From a virus, in the IMG/VR virus record IMGVR_UViG_3300042517_000826, positions 1 through 20,275 of that record: a DNA stretch of 20,275 nucleotides; one strand, written 5' to 3'. Positions 1 to 8,032 of this stretch are shown one piece after another. The notes under the pieces are model-generated. The model worked only from the letters and a program-made list of their open reading frames with translations, did not search any database and was not told the origin of the DNA. Each line of letters opens with the position of its first letter. Position 1 is the stretch's first letter. A program made the position numbers and the translations under genes.

Positions 1-1
1 C

Positions 2-1105
2 GCAAACCGAGTTGCGTACTCCAAGCTAGAGTATAATGACGTTGACCCCGAGACGGGCGTGCCAATCGCTCCACCACAACGGGCTGACAATAATGCTCAG
101 ACTGCTCCGAGCATGAACTCTCGTTTGCAAGCGATGCAGGATATGGGTCTTAGCATCGGCATTACCCCCGAGATGCTAGGGAATGCGATTGGCGCGAATG
201 ACTCTGGCAAAGCGGTCTTTTTGCGGAATGAGCAAGGGGAGATTCCGACAGCTCACTACCATGCGAATTTGCATCAAGCCATTTCCTACTCTGCTGACTC
301 GATGATCGACTTGATGCCGATGGTTTACGACACCGACCGCGAATTTGTGTTGACCAATCAAGAGGGGAAAAAGGTTGTAGTCACGCTTAATCTTGCTGAG
401 ATTTTAAAGCCCCAATTGCGGAAATACATTAAGACCAAAGTTGCTAGTGGCCCATCATTTGAAGCGAAACGCAGAGAAGGACTTGAGACGCTTAATCTCA
501 TGATGACTACCCTTGGAACAATCAACCCCGCTTATGTGCCACCATTTGCCAAGGCTTTGCTTAAAAATAGTGGTGCAATTGGCGCAGACGATGCCTTGAA
601 ATCACTCGCCAAAATTGACCCCGCTTTTGCTGATGAGGTCACAAGCACCGAAGTCCCCGTTGAGGAATTGCAAAAAGTCCAAGCGAGCTATGAGGAAGAA
701 ATCGCGCAGATGGAAGGGCAATTACAACAATTTGTGGAGATCATTCGTCAAATGCAAAATGAACTCCAAAGCTCCAAGGATGATAACGAAACGAAACTTC
801 AGATCGCGGAAATGAATAACCAAGTCAAGGTTTTAATCGAGTCCATGAAGATTCAAAATGACCAAGCCTTGCAACAAAAAGACCTTATTTCAAGCGCGGT
901 CAATGAAGCCTTAAAAGCCATGAGCCAAAAAGAAAAAGAGGATGAAGACGAGGATGAAAATGAAGATGATCGGCAAAACCGATCAGAATCAGTGAATCAA
1001 TCGGCAAAAAATGTTAATTTAGAGGAAAATCCCGAGGATGTGAATCTTCCGACTCTTGTAAAAGGTGGAAGTGAAATCTTCAAGGGGGTCGATATTGCCG
1101 ACTAA
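2..1105 (+). CDS. Portal protein, P22 gp1-like, C-terminal part (5' end off the window)
   Basis: The frame is open to the left edge and ends at TAA 1103-1105, giving the last 367 residues. The GTG at 59 is only an internal codon, since in-frame coding sequence precedes it. P22-type portals are about 700 residues and form the dodecameric DNA channel at one capsid vertex. The visible part has a conserved-looking segment (NRVAYSKLEYNDVDPETG near the edge), a helical stretch (LNLMMTTLGTINPAYVPPFA) and a long predicted coiled coil from about nt 655 to 920. In P22 the corresponding C-terminal helices form the barrel. A strongly acidic Glu/Asp run follows at about nt 935-970, then a polar tail. The scaffold gene is immediately downstream, as in P22. 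The family call rests on recognisable sequence character plus gene order; the N-terminal domain cannot be seen. Confidence 0.85.
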   Translation, partial: ANRVAYSKLEYNDVDPETGVPIAPPQRADNNAQTAPSMNSRLQAMQDMGLSIGITPEMLGNAIGANDSGKAVFLRNEQGEIPTAHYHANLHQAISYSADSMIDLMPMVYDTDREFVLTNQEGKKVVVTLNLAEILKPQLRKYIKTKVASGPSFEAKRREGLETLNLMMTTLGTINPAYVPPFAKALLKNSGAIGADDALKSLAKIDPAFADEVTSTEVPVEELQKVQASYEEEIAQMEGQLQQFVEIIRQMQNELQSSKDDNETKLQIAEMNNQVKVLIESMKIQNDQALQQKDLISSAVNEALKAMSQKEKEDEDEDENEDDRQNRSESVNQSAKNVNLEENPEDVNLPTLVKGGSEIFKGVDIAD

Positions 1106-1127
1106 AATTGCAATCATCTCGAACCAC

Positions 1128-1134
1128 AAAGGAG
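1128..1134 (+). promoter_or_regulatory. Ribosome binding site deciding the scaffold start
   Basis: AAAGGAG lies 6 bases before GTG 1141. It lies downstream of the in-frame TTG at 1108, so translation should begin at 1141 and not at the longer alternative. Confidence 0.75.
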
Positions 1135-1140
1135 CAGAGC

Positions 1141-1971
1141 GTGCTTGATCCAAACGCTAATGAGACCGAACTCGACCAAAGCGGAAGCCTCTTGAGTGCA
1201 GAGGATAATGGCACTAATGATGATCTTGAAACCCAAGACGAGCAAGCCGAAGTTGGCGGAGAATCCAACGAAGCAGAAGAGGAAGAGCTTACACTTGAGC
1301 AAGCCAAAGAGCGCTTGAAGGCTTTGGCTGAGGATCGTGAGAAGCTAGCCAAGGAAAAGGAAAAGCTAGAACACGGGTATCAAAAGACGATTGCCAAGCA
1401 GACCGCTAAAGCAAAATCTCTTGAAGCCCAACTCAAGCAACTCCAGTTCCAAGCGCAAGCGACCGAGCCTCAGCGCGATAGCTTTGCTACGGATGAAGCG
1501 TACATTGATGCGGTTGTGGAGCATCGCTCCAAATTGCAACAAACAACGCAAGCAGTCCAAGCAGAGATTCAACAAGCACAAGAAGAGCTTGTGAAGCCTT
1601 TTTACGCACGTGCAAAAGTGCTCGGGATCACTCCCGAACAGATTGCACAATCGGCTCAGGTTATCACTCAAGCAGTCCAACAAAGCGGACTTGCGTGGGA
1701 TGCTGACCTAGCCCAAAGACTTGTTGAGAGTGAGCTTGGAGCTAAAATCACTCTGCACCTTGCCAAGCATCCACAAGATGCGCTCGTTCTTGCCCGTGCT
1801 CTACCTAGTGAGCGCGAATCACTTTTTGCAAGGCTTGAGCATGGTCTTAGCCAAGCACCGAAAACAACCCAAGCACCGCCACCGATTAAGCGTGGTTCGA
1901 GCGGTGCAAATACCACAACTGCCGATAGTGACCCGATGGCATATTGGCGACAAAAAAGAGGGATTAAATAA
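1141..1971 (+). CDS. Scaffolding protein, P22 gp8-like
   Basis: This 276-residue, Glu/Gln/Lys-rich, almost wholly helical protein lies between portal and coat, the position of P22 scaffold (303 aa). The N-terminus is acidic and disordered-looking. A coiled coil spans about residues 45-105 (KERLKALAEDREKLAKEKEK). Further Gln-rich helices follow, then a Pro-rich linker and a basic C-terminus ending in AYWRQKRGIK. In P22 a short basic C-terminal helix-turn-helix binds coat protein, and this tail is the natural equivalent. It would direct coat assembly and then leave the procapsid. The GTG start at 1141 has a good ribosome binding site. The stop shares bases with the coat start (TAATG at 1969-1973), suggesting translational coupling. 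Fast-evolving scaffolds share little sequence, so the call rests on composition, length, tail and position. Confidence 0.8.
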   Translation: MLDPNANETELDQSGSLLSAEDNGTNDDLETQDEQAEVGGESNEAEEEELTLEQAKERLKALAEDREKLAKEKEKLEHGYQKTIAKQTAKAKSLEAQLKQLQFQAQATEPQRDSFATDEAYIDAVVEHRSKLQQTTQAVQAEIQQAQEELVKPFYARAKVLGITPEQIAQSAQVITQAVQQSGLAWDADLAQRLVESELGAKITLHLAKHPQDALVLARALPSERESLFARLEHGLSQAPKTTQAPPPIKRGSSGANTTTADSDPMAYWRQKRGIK

Positions 1972-3209
1972 TGCCTAACTCCTTTAAGGTTCTCGACCGA
2001 CTCAAAGCACCCGTTGGCGCAGGTTTTTACGATGGTTTGAGCTTTGCCCGTTCCATCAAACACACTTTCGACTCCAACTCCGAAGCCCAAGGCGGGATTA
2101 AAGAGGGTCAATGGATGCGGATCATGAAGCCTCAGCGTACCACTACTACTGTGGGCAAAGTGGCGACCGCGACCGATGTTGTGCAATTGGAAGAGACTTT
2201 GGTGACTTCAATTCAACGTCACAACATGATTTCTCTTTCCTCCGTTGAGATCCTGCAAAATTGGTCTAACGCTGAGGGAACCGCCACTGAGTATGGTAAA
2301 AAGCTAGGTGTGGATATGGACGCAGATCTTTTCGGTCGTGCGATCAACCAAACTCCAAACGTGGTTTTGGCAACAGGAACAAGCGGGACTTCCTTGTCTA
2401 AGGCTGATATTCAGCGCGCTCGCTCACTCATTGCGGTCTCTGATTGTGACATGATGGATATGCGTTTCTACGTTGACCCGCTCGACATGGGTTCGTTCGT
2501 AGACAACACTTCAACCCTCTTCAATCCGACTCAGTCCATTGCTCAGCAATACTTGCGTGGCTATGAAGGTCGCGCAGTTGGTGCAGAGTGGTTTGAGTTC
2601 AACCGCAACCCCAATATTTCCATTGGCTTCACTGCGGGCGGTTCCGTTGTTGCTGACATTGTTGGTGCAATGGCATCAGCAGTCACTGTACAAGGCTCCA
2701 CAGCTTTGAGTGTTTCGGGCTTTGGCGCGAACTTGCAAGTCGAGGCGGGAACAATCTTGACCATTGCAGGGTGCAATCGCGTCAAACCCGCAACAGGATT
2801 CGACACAGGTCTTTTGGCTCAATTCCGTGTGACCACAACCGTCTCTTTGGATGGCGCAGGCGCAGGAACTTTGATCGTTGACCCGATCTATTCCACAGGT
2901 GCATACCGCAACGTTACTGCACTCCCCGCAAACACCGCAGTTGTGACAATCCTTGGAACCGCAGGCAAGATTTACCGCCAATCCCTCATGTTCCACCCCG
3001 ATGCTTATATCGCGGGTTCGGGTCGTTTGCCCGATACCACAGACGGAGGCGCACCCGCTCGTTTCGGTCAAATTGACGGGTTTGATTATCGCATCAACCG
3101 CCAACACGACATTGCAAGCGATGACACCCGTACTCGTATGGATGTATTGTACGGAATCACGGGCTACACCCGCGAGTGGTCGTGCAAAATTTGGGTTCCT
3201 ATTAACTAA
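1971..3209 (+). CDS. Major capsid (coat) protein, P22 gp5-like
   Basis: This 412-residue protein compares with 430 in P22 coat. The N-terminal part (GQWMRIMKPQRTTTT, then EETLVTSIQRHNMISLSSVE) and the C-terminal part (MFHPDAYIAG, then DDTRTRMDVLYGITGYTREW) fit the P22 coat family of the HK97 fold. Between about residues 225 and 325 lies a beta-rich segment including VEAGTILTIAGCNRVKP, resembling the insertion (I) domain that stabilises P22 coat monomers. It forms the icosahedral shell. GAGGG at 1958-1962 sits 8 bases before the ATG, which overlaps the scaffold stop. A terminator-like hairpin begins 11 bases after its stop, which would let coat transcripts accumulate above downstream genes. 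The family call is strong; exact domain borders are estimates. Confidence 0.93.
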   Translation: MPNSFKVLDRLKAPVGAGFYDGLSFARSIKHTFDSNSEAQGGIKEGQWMRIMKPQRTTTTVGKVATATDVVQLEETLVTSIQRHNMISLSSVEILQNWSNAEGTATEYGKKLGVDMDADLFGRAINQTPNVVLATGTSGTSLSKADIQRARSLIAVSDCDMMDMRFYVDPLDMGSFVDNTSTLFNPTQSIAQQYLRGYEGRAVGAEWFEFNRNPNISIGFTAGGSVVADIVGAMASAVTVQGSTALSVSGFGANLQVEAGTILTIAGCNRVKPATGFDTGLLAQFRVTTTVSLDGAGAGTLIVDPIYSTGAYRNVTALPANTAVVTILGTAGKIYRQSLMFHPDAYIAGSGRLPDTTDGGAPARFGQIDGFDYRINRQHDIASDDTRTRMDVLYGITGYTREWSCKIWVPIN

Positions 3210-3220
3210 ATTGGAATCAT

Positions 3221-3253
3221 GCCCTGCCCTACGGGGTGGGGCTTTTCTTTTTT
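3221..3253 (+). terminator. Intrinsic terminator or attenuator after the coat gene
   Basis: GCCCTGCCC (3221-3229), loop TACG, GGGTGGGGC (3234-3242) form a 9-bp stem with two G-T pairs. TTTTCTTTTTT follows at 3243-3253. The next gene starts only 13 bases later on the same strand with no room for a full promoter, so partial read-through is likely. Confidence 0.8.
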
Positions 3254-3255
3254 AT

Positions 3256-3260
3256 GGAGG
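3256..3260 (+). promoter_or_regulatory. Ribosome binding site deciding the start of the 75-aa gene
   Basis: GGAGG lies 5 bases before ATG 3266. It is too close to ATG 3263 (2 bases) and overlaps the ATG at 3254, so 3266 is the best start of three in-frame ATGs. Confidence 0.7.
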
Positions 3261-3265
3261 TTATG

Positions 3266-3493
3266 ATGGCTGAATATCCGAAGATGATGTATCTCAAAGC
3301 GCAAGACATTAGTGAGGGAGTCAAGATTTACAAGATCATTGACAACCTTGAGCAAGAGCAAGCGTTGATCGCAGAGGGCTATGTTTCCAATTGGCAGGAA
3401 TGCGGAATCGAGGAAGTCCGCAAGCGCGGTCGCCCACCCAAAGCCCCAACTGAGCCCACACCCGAGCAACCCTCAAGCGGACTATTTGACTAA
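3266..3493 (+). CDS. Small virion-region protein with basic RGRPP tail
   Basis: The product is 75 residues. It starts AEYPKMMYLK and continues with an acidic segment (DNLEQEQALIAEGYVSNWQE). Small proteins with a YPKM(L/M)Y start and an 'EG(Y/W)V' segment occur near capsid genes in many tailed phages and have no established function. The C-terminus has KRGRPPK, which looks like an AT-hook core, followed by a Pro/Glu-rich tail. It sits between the coat gene and the gp4-like adaptor, where P22 itself has no gene. Its TAA overlaps the next ATG (TAATG 3491-3495). A DNA-binding or capsid-lining role for the tail is inference only. That it is a real gene is well supported by its ribosome binding site and tight packing. 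Confidence 0.75.
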   Translation: MAEYPKMMYLKAQDISEGVKIYKIIDNLEQEQALIAEGYVSNWQECGIEEVRKRGRPPKAPTEPTPEQPSSGLFD

Positions 3494-4215
3494 TGGCGAC
3501 CGCAAGAGATCTTTGCACCCAAGCCCTGCAAAAATGCGGGGCTTTTGCCGATATTGCACCAATTCCCGCAAGAGACATGGATATAGCCCTACAAACACTT
3601 AATCAAGTCGTGGCACATCTATCCGTTGAGGCTGAATTTCCAAGCTATGACTATTTAATCACGGGCAACATCAACTCGACTCAAAGCGATTACACACTAG
3701 GCGCAACGGGTGATTTTGTCACCGCTCGCGTGCCTAGTGTGGTCAAGTCCATGCAGTACAAAAGCGGGAATGTTTGGTTCGATATGATCCAACTCGCTTT
3801 TTCTGATTTGATTTCAAGCGAGGGTGTGGAAAATCAACAATCGATGCCAACGTGGTACTCTTATCAGCGCATTACGGCTTCAACGGGAGAGATTCGCATC
3901 TATCCCCGTCCTAGTCAAACCTTCCCTATTCGCATAACCGCCACAATCATGCTTCCCGAGTACGAACTAGACGATGTTGTGACCTTGCCGAGTGCTTACG
4001 AGGGTGCGTTGATTTGGGAGACCGCGCGAATCTTGACGCTTGAATACGACAACCCATCTAAAGAGCAACAAGTAACACAAGAGGCTCGCAGACGAATCGA
4101 GATCTTGAAGCGCATGGCAAACCGACCGAAACGGGCGGTAAATGACTTCCTTTCAAGTCGCGGTCGGTGGGACATTCGCGGTGATGGCTATGTGGGTGGA
4201 GGTTTTGCAAGATGA
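3493..4215 (+). CDS. Head-to-tail adaptor / tail accessory factor, P22 gp4-like
   Basis: The 240-residue product starts with a helical segment (ARDLCTQALQKCGAF, then ALQTLNQVVAHLSVE) typical of the gp4 adaptor family, which binds beneath the portal ring and extends the channel. A middle beta-rich region includes EIRIYPRPSQTFPIRITATI and is followed by helices (AYEGALIWETARILTLEYD, then EARRRIEILKRMANRP). P22 gp4 is 166 residues, so this version is longer, but it has the expected neighbours: coat upstream and gp10-like protein downstream. Its ATG overlaps the previous stop and its TGA overlaps the next ATG (ATGA 4212-4215), indicating coupled translation. The lysozyme activity reported for P22 gp4 cannot be judged here. 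Confidence 0.8.
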   Translation: MATARDLCTQALQKCGAFADIAPIPARDMDIALQTLNQVVAHLSVEAEFPSYDYLITGNINSTQSDYTLGATGDFVTARVPSVVKSMQYKSGNVWFDMIQLAFSDLISSEGVENQQSMPTWYSYQRITASTGEIRIYPRPSQTFPIRITATIMLPEYELDDVVTLPSAYEGALIWETARILTLEYDNPSKEQQVTQEARRRIEILKRMANRPKRAVNDFLSSRGRWDIRGDGYVGGGFAR

Positions 4216-5669
4216 GCATGGTTTCTGTGCCTTGGTCGCTCCAAACTTATCAACACCGCTCACCTAATGTGAGTGCGGTTCGAACGCTCAATCTCTATCC
4301 CGAAGTGGTCAACAACGGGGCAGAGGAACAAATCATTTTGATTGGTTGTCCTGGAACTGAACGCTTTGCAACCATCCCAAACATCGGCTCAACTTGTCGC
4401 GGGATTCACACAACCGCGACAGGTCGTCTTTTTGCGGTCTATGGCGGTGTAGTTTATGAGTTTGGTGACAATGGCTCTGTGCTGAGATCTTTCCTCATTT
4501 CAGGACTTCCAACACGGGTCAAAATGGCTGATAACGGAGCCTATCTTGTGATTGTTGATAGGGTCACAATGTACTGCATTGACCTAAACGCAAACGCACT
4601 TGTACCCGTTCAAATTGATAGTGACCTCACCAATCCCACCGGAATCATTTATCTCGGTGGATTCTTTTATGCCATTGACGACACGAACCGCGTCTATTTC
4701 AGCGACATCAACCAATCCGCAAAACTTTGGAACGCAAACGGATTTTTCACGGCGGAACGCTCCGCAGATCCCGTGATTGCAATCGCCTCAGCTTCGGGCA
4801 ATGTGTGGCTTTTTGGGACTAGATCTTATGAAGTTTGGACTGAGTCGGGCGATGCTGATTTACCCTTGAGACGTATTTTAGGGTCGACCGCAGACATCGG
4901 TTGTGCCTCAGCTTATTCCGTTCAAGTGATCGGTGATTCATGTTTTTGGCTCGGGTCGAGTGCAGTTGGAACGGGGCAAGTTTACATGACCCAAGGCTAC
5001 CAAGCACAAGCAGTCACAAACCCCGCAATCTCGTATCTCATTACAAAAAACGGACTCTCTTTGCGTGATGCCTATTCGCTTAGTTATCAGCAAGAGGGTC
5101 ATGTGTTTTATGTTCTAAGCCTTGTAACTGCCGATAAAACAATAGTTTACGATGCTTCGAACGGAATGTGGCATGAGAGGGCAAGTCGTGATCCTTTGAC
5201 AAATCAGCTTCGCAGATGGGATGTGACTGATGCAACCTTCGCTTTTGGTCGCGTGATCTGTGGCAATTTGCGCGGTGAAGATCCAGCTTTGCTCACTTTG
5301 AGTCTTGATCGCTACATTGAATACGATGGTCGCCTAATCGTGCGAATCCACCAAAGCCCAATTTATAACGCAAAAGGCACTCCCCTATTTCATTCAGCTT
5401 TTGAGGTTGAAATGGAAACGGGTGTGGGGCTTCAAATTGGACAAGGCGAAGACCCCGTTGCCATGCTAGAGTTTAGTGACGATTGCCATATTTGGTATGG
5501 CGAGTTAAGGGCTAGTATTGGTAAAATTGGGAATTATAGCGCAGGAGTGCGGTGGCATCGTTTAGGTGGTCGCGCTCGGGAAAGGGTTTACAGAGTTACA
5601 ATCTCTGACCCGATTAAGGTTGTTATGCGCGGTGGTCGTCTCTTGGCTAGAGAGGGTATAGGTCAATGA
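4212..5669 (+). CDS. Packaged-DNA stabilisation protein (tail hub), P22 gp10-like
   Basis: The 485-residue, beta-rich protein begins with PWSLQTYQHRSPNVSAVRTLNLYPE, typical of the gp10 / DNA stabilisation family. P22 gp10 is 472 residues. Repeated short beta units (GGVVYEFGDNG, LGGFFYAIDDTNRVYFSD, GNVWLFGTRSYEVWTESGD) are consistent with the beta-propeller core reported for this family. In P22 a gp10 hexamer binds below gp4, plugs the channel and provides the docking surface for tailspikes. GGAGG at 4198-4202 lies 9 bases from ATG 4212. The C-terminal segment (GKIGNYSAGVRWHRLGGRARERVYRVTISDP) is also characteristic. Family call strong. Confidence 0.9.
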   Translation: MSMVSVPWSLQTYQHRSPNVSAVRTLNLYPEVVNNGAEEQIILIGCPGTERFATIPNIGSTCRGIHTTATGRLFAVYGGVVYEFGDNGSVLRSFLISGLPTRVKMADNGAYLVIVDRVTMYCIDLNANALVPVQIDSDLTNPTGIIYLGGFFYAIDDTNRVYFSDINQSAKLWNANGFFTAERSADPVIAIASASGNVWLFGTRSYEVWTESGDADLPLRRILGSTADIGCASAYSVQVIGDSCFWLGSSAVGTGQVYMTQGYQAQAVTNPAISYLITKNGLSLRDAYSLSYQQEGHVFYVLSLVTADKTIVYDASNGMWHERASRDPLTNQLRRWDVTDATFAFGRVICGNLRGEDPALLTLSLDRYIEYDGRLIVRIHQSPIYNAKGTPLFHSAFEVEMETGVGLQIGQGEDPVAMLEFSDDCHIWYGELRASIGKIGNYSAGVRWHRLGGRARERVYRVTISDPIKVVMRGGRLLAREGIGQ

Positions 5670-6070
5670 GGATCGATCAATTTCCGCGCGGGGGGATGCA
5701 AGCTGACTTAGACAGGTGGAATCAAAACCTTGGAACCGCTTTGCAGGGAGAGTGGGGACGAGGGTACACCTTGGAAATAGTTGGCTCATCCCCCCAATCA
5801 GTTGAGACCGCTTGCATCGGTCAAGCCTTGGTTGTTTCGGTTCGGTGGCAAGGCTCCGCTTCGGGTACGCTTACAATGCCCAAAATCAACGCTCAAAGCG
5901 GTGCAAGATACAAGGCGGTGCCGTCCGTTTTAAGCTACACAAACGGGGAAACATTTTTGCCCGTGATCGCAAGAGGTGAATCCTTTGTATTGCCAACTCT
6001 AAACGGAGTTGAAGCATATAATAAAGAGGTATTTTTAACAGGAGTAATACTCCTAGAGGCGGTAAAATAA
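5666..6070 (+). CDS. Unrecognised virion protein in the needle-gene position (134 aa)
   Basis: I do not recognise this protein. It has 134 residues with an N-terminal RIDQFPRGGMQADLDRWNQNL helix-like stretch, then mostly short beta segments (ALVVSVRWQGSASGTLTMP, EVFLTGVILLEAV). It shows no signal peptide, membrane segment or cysteine cluster. It overlaps gp10 upstream by ATGA (5666-5669) and the gp7-like gene downstream by TAATG (6068-6072), so it belongs to the same translational unit. In P22 this slot holds gp26 (trimeric coiled-coil needle) and gp14. It has no coiled coil and is much shorter than gp26 (233 aa), so it is not an obvious needle. A small tail or ejection accessory protein is the likeliest role by position. 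Confidence 0.7.
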   Translation: MRIDQFPRGGMQADLDRWNQNLGTALQGEWGRGYTLEIVGSSPQSVETACIGQALVVSVRWQGSASGTLTMPKINAQSGARYKAVPSVLSYTNGETFLPVIARGESFVLPTLNGVEAYNKEVFLTGVILLEAVK

Positions 6071-6903
6071 TGGAACCTTTAACAACTGCTCTTTTGGTCG
6101 GTGGTGGGGCTAAACTAGCCTCATCCGTTTTAGGGGCTTTTGGTAGTGCAAATGCAGGACGCGAAACTCGCAGAGCAATCAACCGCGCAACGGGCGAGAT
6201 TAACAAGGGCTATGATCAGGCGATGGGCTACAATCAACCCTTGCTCGATATTGGCATGGGTGGGCTTGAGGATTGGTCTGCTTTGGCGGGGCAAGGTGTG
6301 GAAGATCCGCGCGGGTTTACCTATGATAAAAACGTGATGGACTTTTTAAGCCCTGCAATGCAATACGAGCAACAAAGCGCACTCAATGCCCTTCAAGGCT
6401 CTGCTTTGGCTCAAGGAACTCTCAACTCAGGCGCAACGCAAAAAAAAGCTTTGGAGCTTTTGTCTAACATCGGTCGGCAAGGCTATGGACAAGCTCAGCA
6501 AGCGATGCAACAAGATCGCGCATTTAACGCCCAAAACTTTTGGAATGACTTTGAAGCCCGAAAACAAGCGAGACAACAACGCTTTGCCGAACTCGGACAG
6601 ATTGCAGGCGTTGGAATCAACGCAAGTCAAAATATGGGGAATCTTGCGACTCAACGCGCGGGAGCCTTGTCAAACGCTCAAATGCAAAAAGGCGTGGTCA
6701 ATTCGCAAATGGCGATGCTCCCTTATCAAGTCGGTGGGCAGATTTTGAGTGGTGCGGGGTCGAATCTATCGAGCTATTTTGGCGAATTATCCGAAAGGCA
6801 ATACAACGAAGCGCAACGCATGAAGGATTTAGAGTACATGGCTAAACTCTTGCGTGGATCAAACACAGCAGAACCCTCCCAAGCTCAACCTTTGCAATAC
6901 TGA
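6070..6903 (+). CDS. Ejection (DNA transfer) protein, P22 gp7-like
   Basis: The product has 277 residues. A small, Gly/Ala-rich hydrophobic N-terminus (LLVGGGAKLASSVLGAFGS) is followed by a long Gln/Ala-rich helical body with the pattern YDQAMGYNQPLLDIGMGGL. This layout is characteristic of the DNA-transfer proteins of P22-like phages (P22 gp7, 229 aa), which are packed in the capsid and leave before the DNA to help form a channel through the envelope. A segment such as GTLNSGATQKKALELLSNIG is also common in the family. It is the first of three consecutive large helical genes in the order gp7, gp20, gp16. The start overlaps the previous stop (TAATG). Confidence 0.82.
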   Translation: MEPLTTALLVGGGAKLASSVLGAFGSANAGRETRRAINRATGEINKGYDQAMGYNQPLLDIGMGGLEDWSALAGQGVEDPRGFTYDKNVMDFLSPAMQYEQQSALNALQGSALAQGTLNSGATQKKALELLSNIGRQGYGQAQQAMQQDRAFNAQNFWNDFEARKQARQQRFAELGQIAGVGINASQNMGNLATQRAGALSNAQMQKGVVNSQMAMLPYQVGGQILSGAGSNLSSYFGELSERQYNEAQRMKDLEYMAKLLRGSNTAEPSQAQPLQY

Positions 6904-6910
6904 GGCGATA

Positions 6911-8032
6911 ATGGAAAGCATCTTACAAATGGCACAAAATGCCACAATCAACCCTTTTGGAAACTTAGTGCAGGATTTTCAAGGGGCGCAGACGAACGCG
7001 ATCAATAATCAGCGCGGACGGATGCAGAATGAGCAAATGGCTAGGCAGATGGAGAGTGCTCAAAGACTATTGGGCATTGCCCCACAACTTGCTGAGTCGA
7101 TTAAAGCAAGTGGTGCACCATTTGCGGAGCAGTACGGGCTTTTGGTTGAAGCAGACCCTACAGAGGCTCCAAACATTTTAAATCAAATGATGGGGTTTGA
7201 GAAGGCGAATCTTAAAAACATTGCTTTGCAAAATCCGCAAGTACGCTTTTTGGTCGAAGACTTGAAAGATGAGTACATGGCAATTGAGGAGGTGAGACAA
7301 AAGCTCATTGCTCCAAATTTGCCCAAAGCTCAGTTTGACGAAGAGTTTAAGAAATATCAAGCCTTGTATTCTGCGATCAGTTCAGCAAGAGCGCAAATTG
7401 CACAGATCACAGGCAACGCAAGCCTTGCCGAGATCTTGATGCCAAAAGTTAAAAACCCCGTTGAATTTGCAATTGATGTTCAAAACCAAGGGCTTAAAGT
7501 CGAGTCAGGCAAACGCTCGGATAAGTCACTTCAGAACGAAGAAAAAAGGCTTAATCTGCAAATGGCTGAATATGGGATCAAACTCAAAGAGATTGAGAAA
7601 AAAGCCAAGGGCGACATTGACGACCGCATTTGGAAAGCTCTTGATAAAAACAATTTGCTTGCTCCTGAAGCCTACGATTCAAGCATTGAAATGCTTGATA
7701 CTGCTTACCAAATGGACTCACCTTTTGCAATTGCAAAGCTCCTATCTCAAGTCATCGAACCTGGACTTTCAGTTACAGAAGGCGAAGCAGGGAACTATGT
7801 TGTTGGTGGTCAAGGCGCATTTGCAAAATTCATTAACGATAAAGTTGGTACAAGTGGAACAAATTTGAAGCGTTTGATTGACCTTGCAAAAGACTTCATT
7901 CGTATCAAAAAAAGCCAAGCTCAACGAATTGTCAGCCAAAAAGGTGATGTTTTCGGAACCCGCAAGGATGAAAACAAAGGCAAACCAAGTGGCGCAAAAA
8001 AATCAGTTAAAGATTTACCGAGGTTCAAGTGA
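6911..8032 (+). CDS. Ejection protein, P22 gp20-like
   Basis: The best start is ATG 6911, after the gp7-like stop (6901-6903). The longer in-frame start at 6854 would overlap the upstream gene by 50 bases. The product has 373 residues, is almost entirely helical, and is rich in Gln, Glu, Lys and Ala. The N-terminal half has charged repeats (QRGRMQNEQMARQMESAQRL) and the middle a long charged coil (EEKRLNLQMAEYGIKLKEIE). At residues about 282-294 it has IEPGLSVTEGEAG, matching the (D/E)PG-x-V-x-E-(G/S)-E motif found in many phage internal or ejection proteins. The C-terminus is basic (KKSQAQRIVSQKG, then KKSVKDLPRFK). Position between gp7-like and gp16-like genes fits gp20 (471 aa in P22). Its stop overlaps the next start (GTGA 8029-8032). 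Confidence 0.75.
   Translation: MESILQMAQNATINPFGNLVQDFQGAQTNAINNQRGRMQNEQMARQMESAQRLLGIAPQLAESIKASGAPFAEQYGLLVEADPTEAPNILNQMMGFEKANLKNIALQNPQVRFLVEDLKDEYMAIEEVRQKLIAPNLPKAQFDEEFKKYQALYSAISSARAQIAQITGNASLAEILMPKVKNPVEFAIDVQNQGLKVESGKRSDKSLQNEEKRLNLQMAEYGIKLKEIEKKAKGDIDDRIWKALDKNNLLAPEAYDSSIEMLDTAYQMDSPFAIAKLLSQVIEPGLSVTEGEAGNYVVGGQGAFAKFINDKVGTSGTNLKRLIDLAKDFIRIKKSQAQRIVSQKGDVFGTRKDENKGKPSGAKKSVKDLPRFK

Noticed and set aside
1108-1140. Upstream TTG start extending the scaffold protein by 11 residues
   Set aside because: A strong AAAGGAG lies just before GTG 1141, inside the proposed extension; no ribosome binding site precedes the TTG.
1851-1882. Short direct repeat caagcaccg (twice) in the scaffold gene
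   Set aside because: The repeat is nine bases within a Pro/Gln-rich low-complexity linker; probably chance or simple codon repetition.
2676-3107. Minus-strand 143-codon Cys-rich frame inside the coat gene
   Set aside because: It is antisense to a confident coat protein, and the many cysteines arise from the complement of GCA-type (Ala) codons.
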